A DNA stretch of 16,365 nucleotides from Endomicrobium sp. (lineage in GTDB: Bacteria > Elusimicrobiota > Endomicrobiia > Endomicrobiales > Endomicrobiaceae). Positions 16,058 through 16,365 of this stretch are shown here, one piece after another. The DNA lies in the NCBI GenBank assembly GCA_031283985.1, contig JAITAQ010000056.1:1-16365 (forward strand), given 5' to 3'. The first letter of the stretch is position 1. Each line of letters begins with the position of its first letter. A model generated the notes under the pieces. It made no database searches. It was not told where the DNA came from and worked only from the letters and a program-made list of their open reading frames with translations. The translations under genes and the position numbers were made by a program.

Positions 16058-16365
16058 TTATTTAACGCTAGCAATTACTATACCGCTAGCAAGCTTTGGA
16101 TAAAAATAAGTTGATTTTTGCGGCATTGTCTCATTGCTTAAGCTGATAGCTTTTAGAGATTGCACAGGAGTTGGCGGTACTATAATTGCCATTCTTCCAG
16201 TTTTTCTAGCAAGCAAAATAGCTTCCTTATCGTCTTTTACATAAGAAAATTCTGATGCTTCAATATTAGGCATAAGAACATAATGTAAAGCGCTTACTGC
16301 CAAATTCCTATAAGCCTTGCTTTTTTTAGGCATGGCTTTTTTAAGAAAATCATCTTTTTTTATCG
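16058..16365 (-). CDS. DUF1015 family protein, C-terminal part (cut by window edge)
   Basis: The minus-strand frame is open to the window end, so the ATG at 16333 is internal, not the start. The visible ~102 residues are the C-terminus of a DUF1015 protein: YRNLAVSALHYVLMPNI corresponds to the LH-containing helix, followed by FSYVKDDKEAILLARKTGRMAIIVPPTPVQSLKAIS and the signature MPQKSTYFYPKLASGIVI. The function of DUF1015 is not established. It leads into the CvpA-like gene after 22 bases. Confidence 0.88.
   Translation of the reverse strand, partial: IKKDDFLKKAMPKKSKAYRNLAVSALHYVLMPNIEASEFSYVKDDKEAILLARKTGRMAIIVPPTPVQSLKAISLSNETMPQKSTYFYPKLASGIVIASVK

Noticed and set aside
16058..16333. 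A complete 91-residue gene starting at the ATG at 16333.
   Set aside because: The frame stays open to the window edge and the DUF1015 match needs more N-terminal sequence, so this is only the C-terminal part.

Overview
This is an AT-rich bacterial window, dense with housekeeping genes but holding two decayed genes. The tig-clpP-clpX-lon order is typical of bacteria. The mix suggests a host-associated or anaerobic lineage: radical-SAM biotin synthase with unusual cluster ligands, a CvpA/GltX/DUF1844 group, a short SerA paired with a class V aminotransferase, long poly-A tracts and fresh pseudogenes. An Elusimicrobiota relative such as Endomicrobium would fit. That is an inference from gene content and base composition, and the sequence alone does not prove it.

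Layout. Positions 1-897 (+) hold the 3' part of bioB. Positions 1058-4003 (+) encode a 981-residue fusion of an endonuclease Q-like PHP/zinc-finger nuclease with a UvrD/Rep-type helicase, ending in the beta-clamp-binding pentapeptide QLDLF. Positions 4004-5006 contain no intact gene. A minus-strand reading frame there (4139-4809) is broken by two frameshifts and several in-frame stops. Positions 5007-12777 (-) form one long gene train: tig, clpP, clpX, lon, a class V aminotransferase and a short serA. It couples protein folding and turnover with a probable serine-biosynthesis pair. Upstream of tig are three minus-strand tRNA genes: Leu(UAG), Lys(CUU) and Leu(UAA). Positions 13376-13688 (-) hold a decayed NADPH-dependent FMN reductase. 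Positions 13740-16365 (-) hold a DUF1015 protein (partial), a CvpA-like membrane protein, gltX and a DUF1844 protein, closely packed.

Most notable observations: (1) the EndoQ-like/UvrD fusion with its own sliding-clamp tag, which looks like a one-polypeptide repair machine for deaminated bases; (2) tandem A7 tracts at the end of lon, including an in-phase A-AAA-AAG heptamer, where a -1 shift would stop lon exactly at an ATGA overlap with the next gene; (3) a biotin synthase in which two of the three classical [2Fe-2S] cysteines are glycine while new cysteines appear elsewhere; (4) two genes at different stages of decay. No CRISPR array, insertion sequence, rRNA or phage module was seen.
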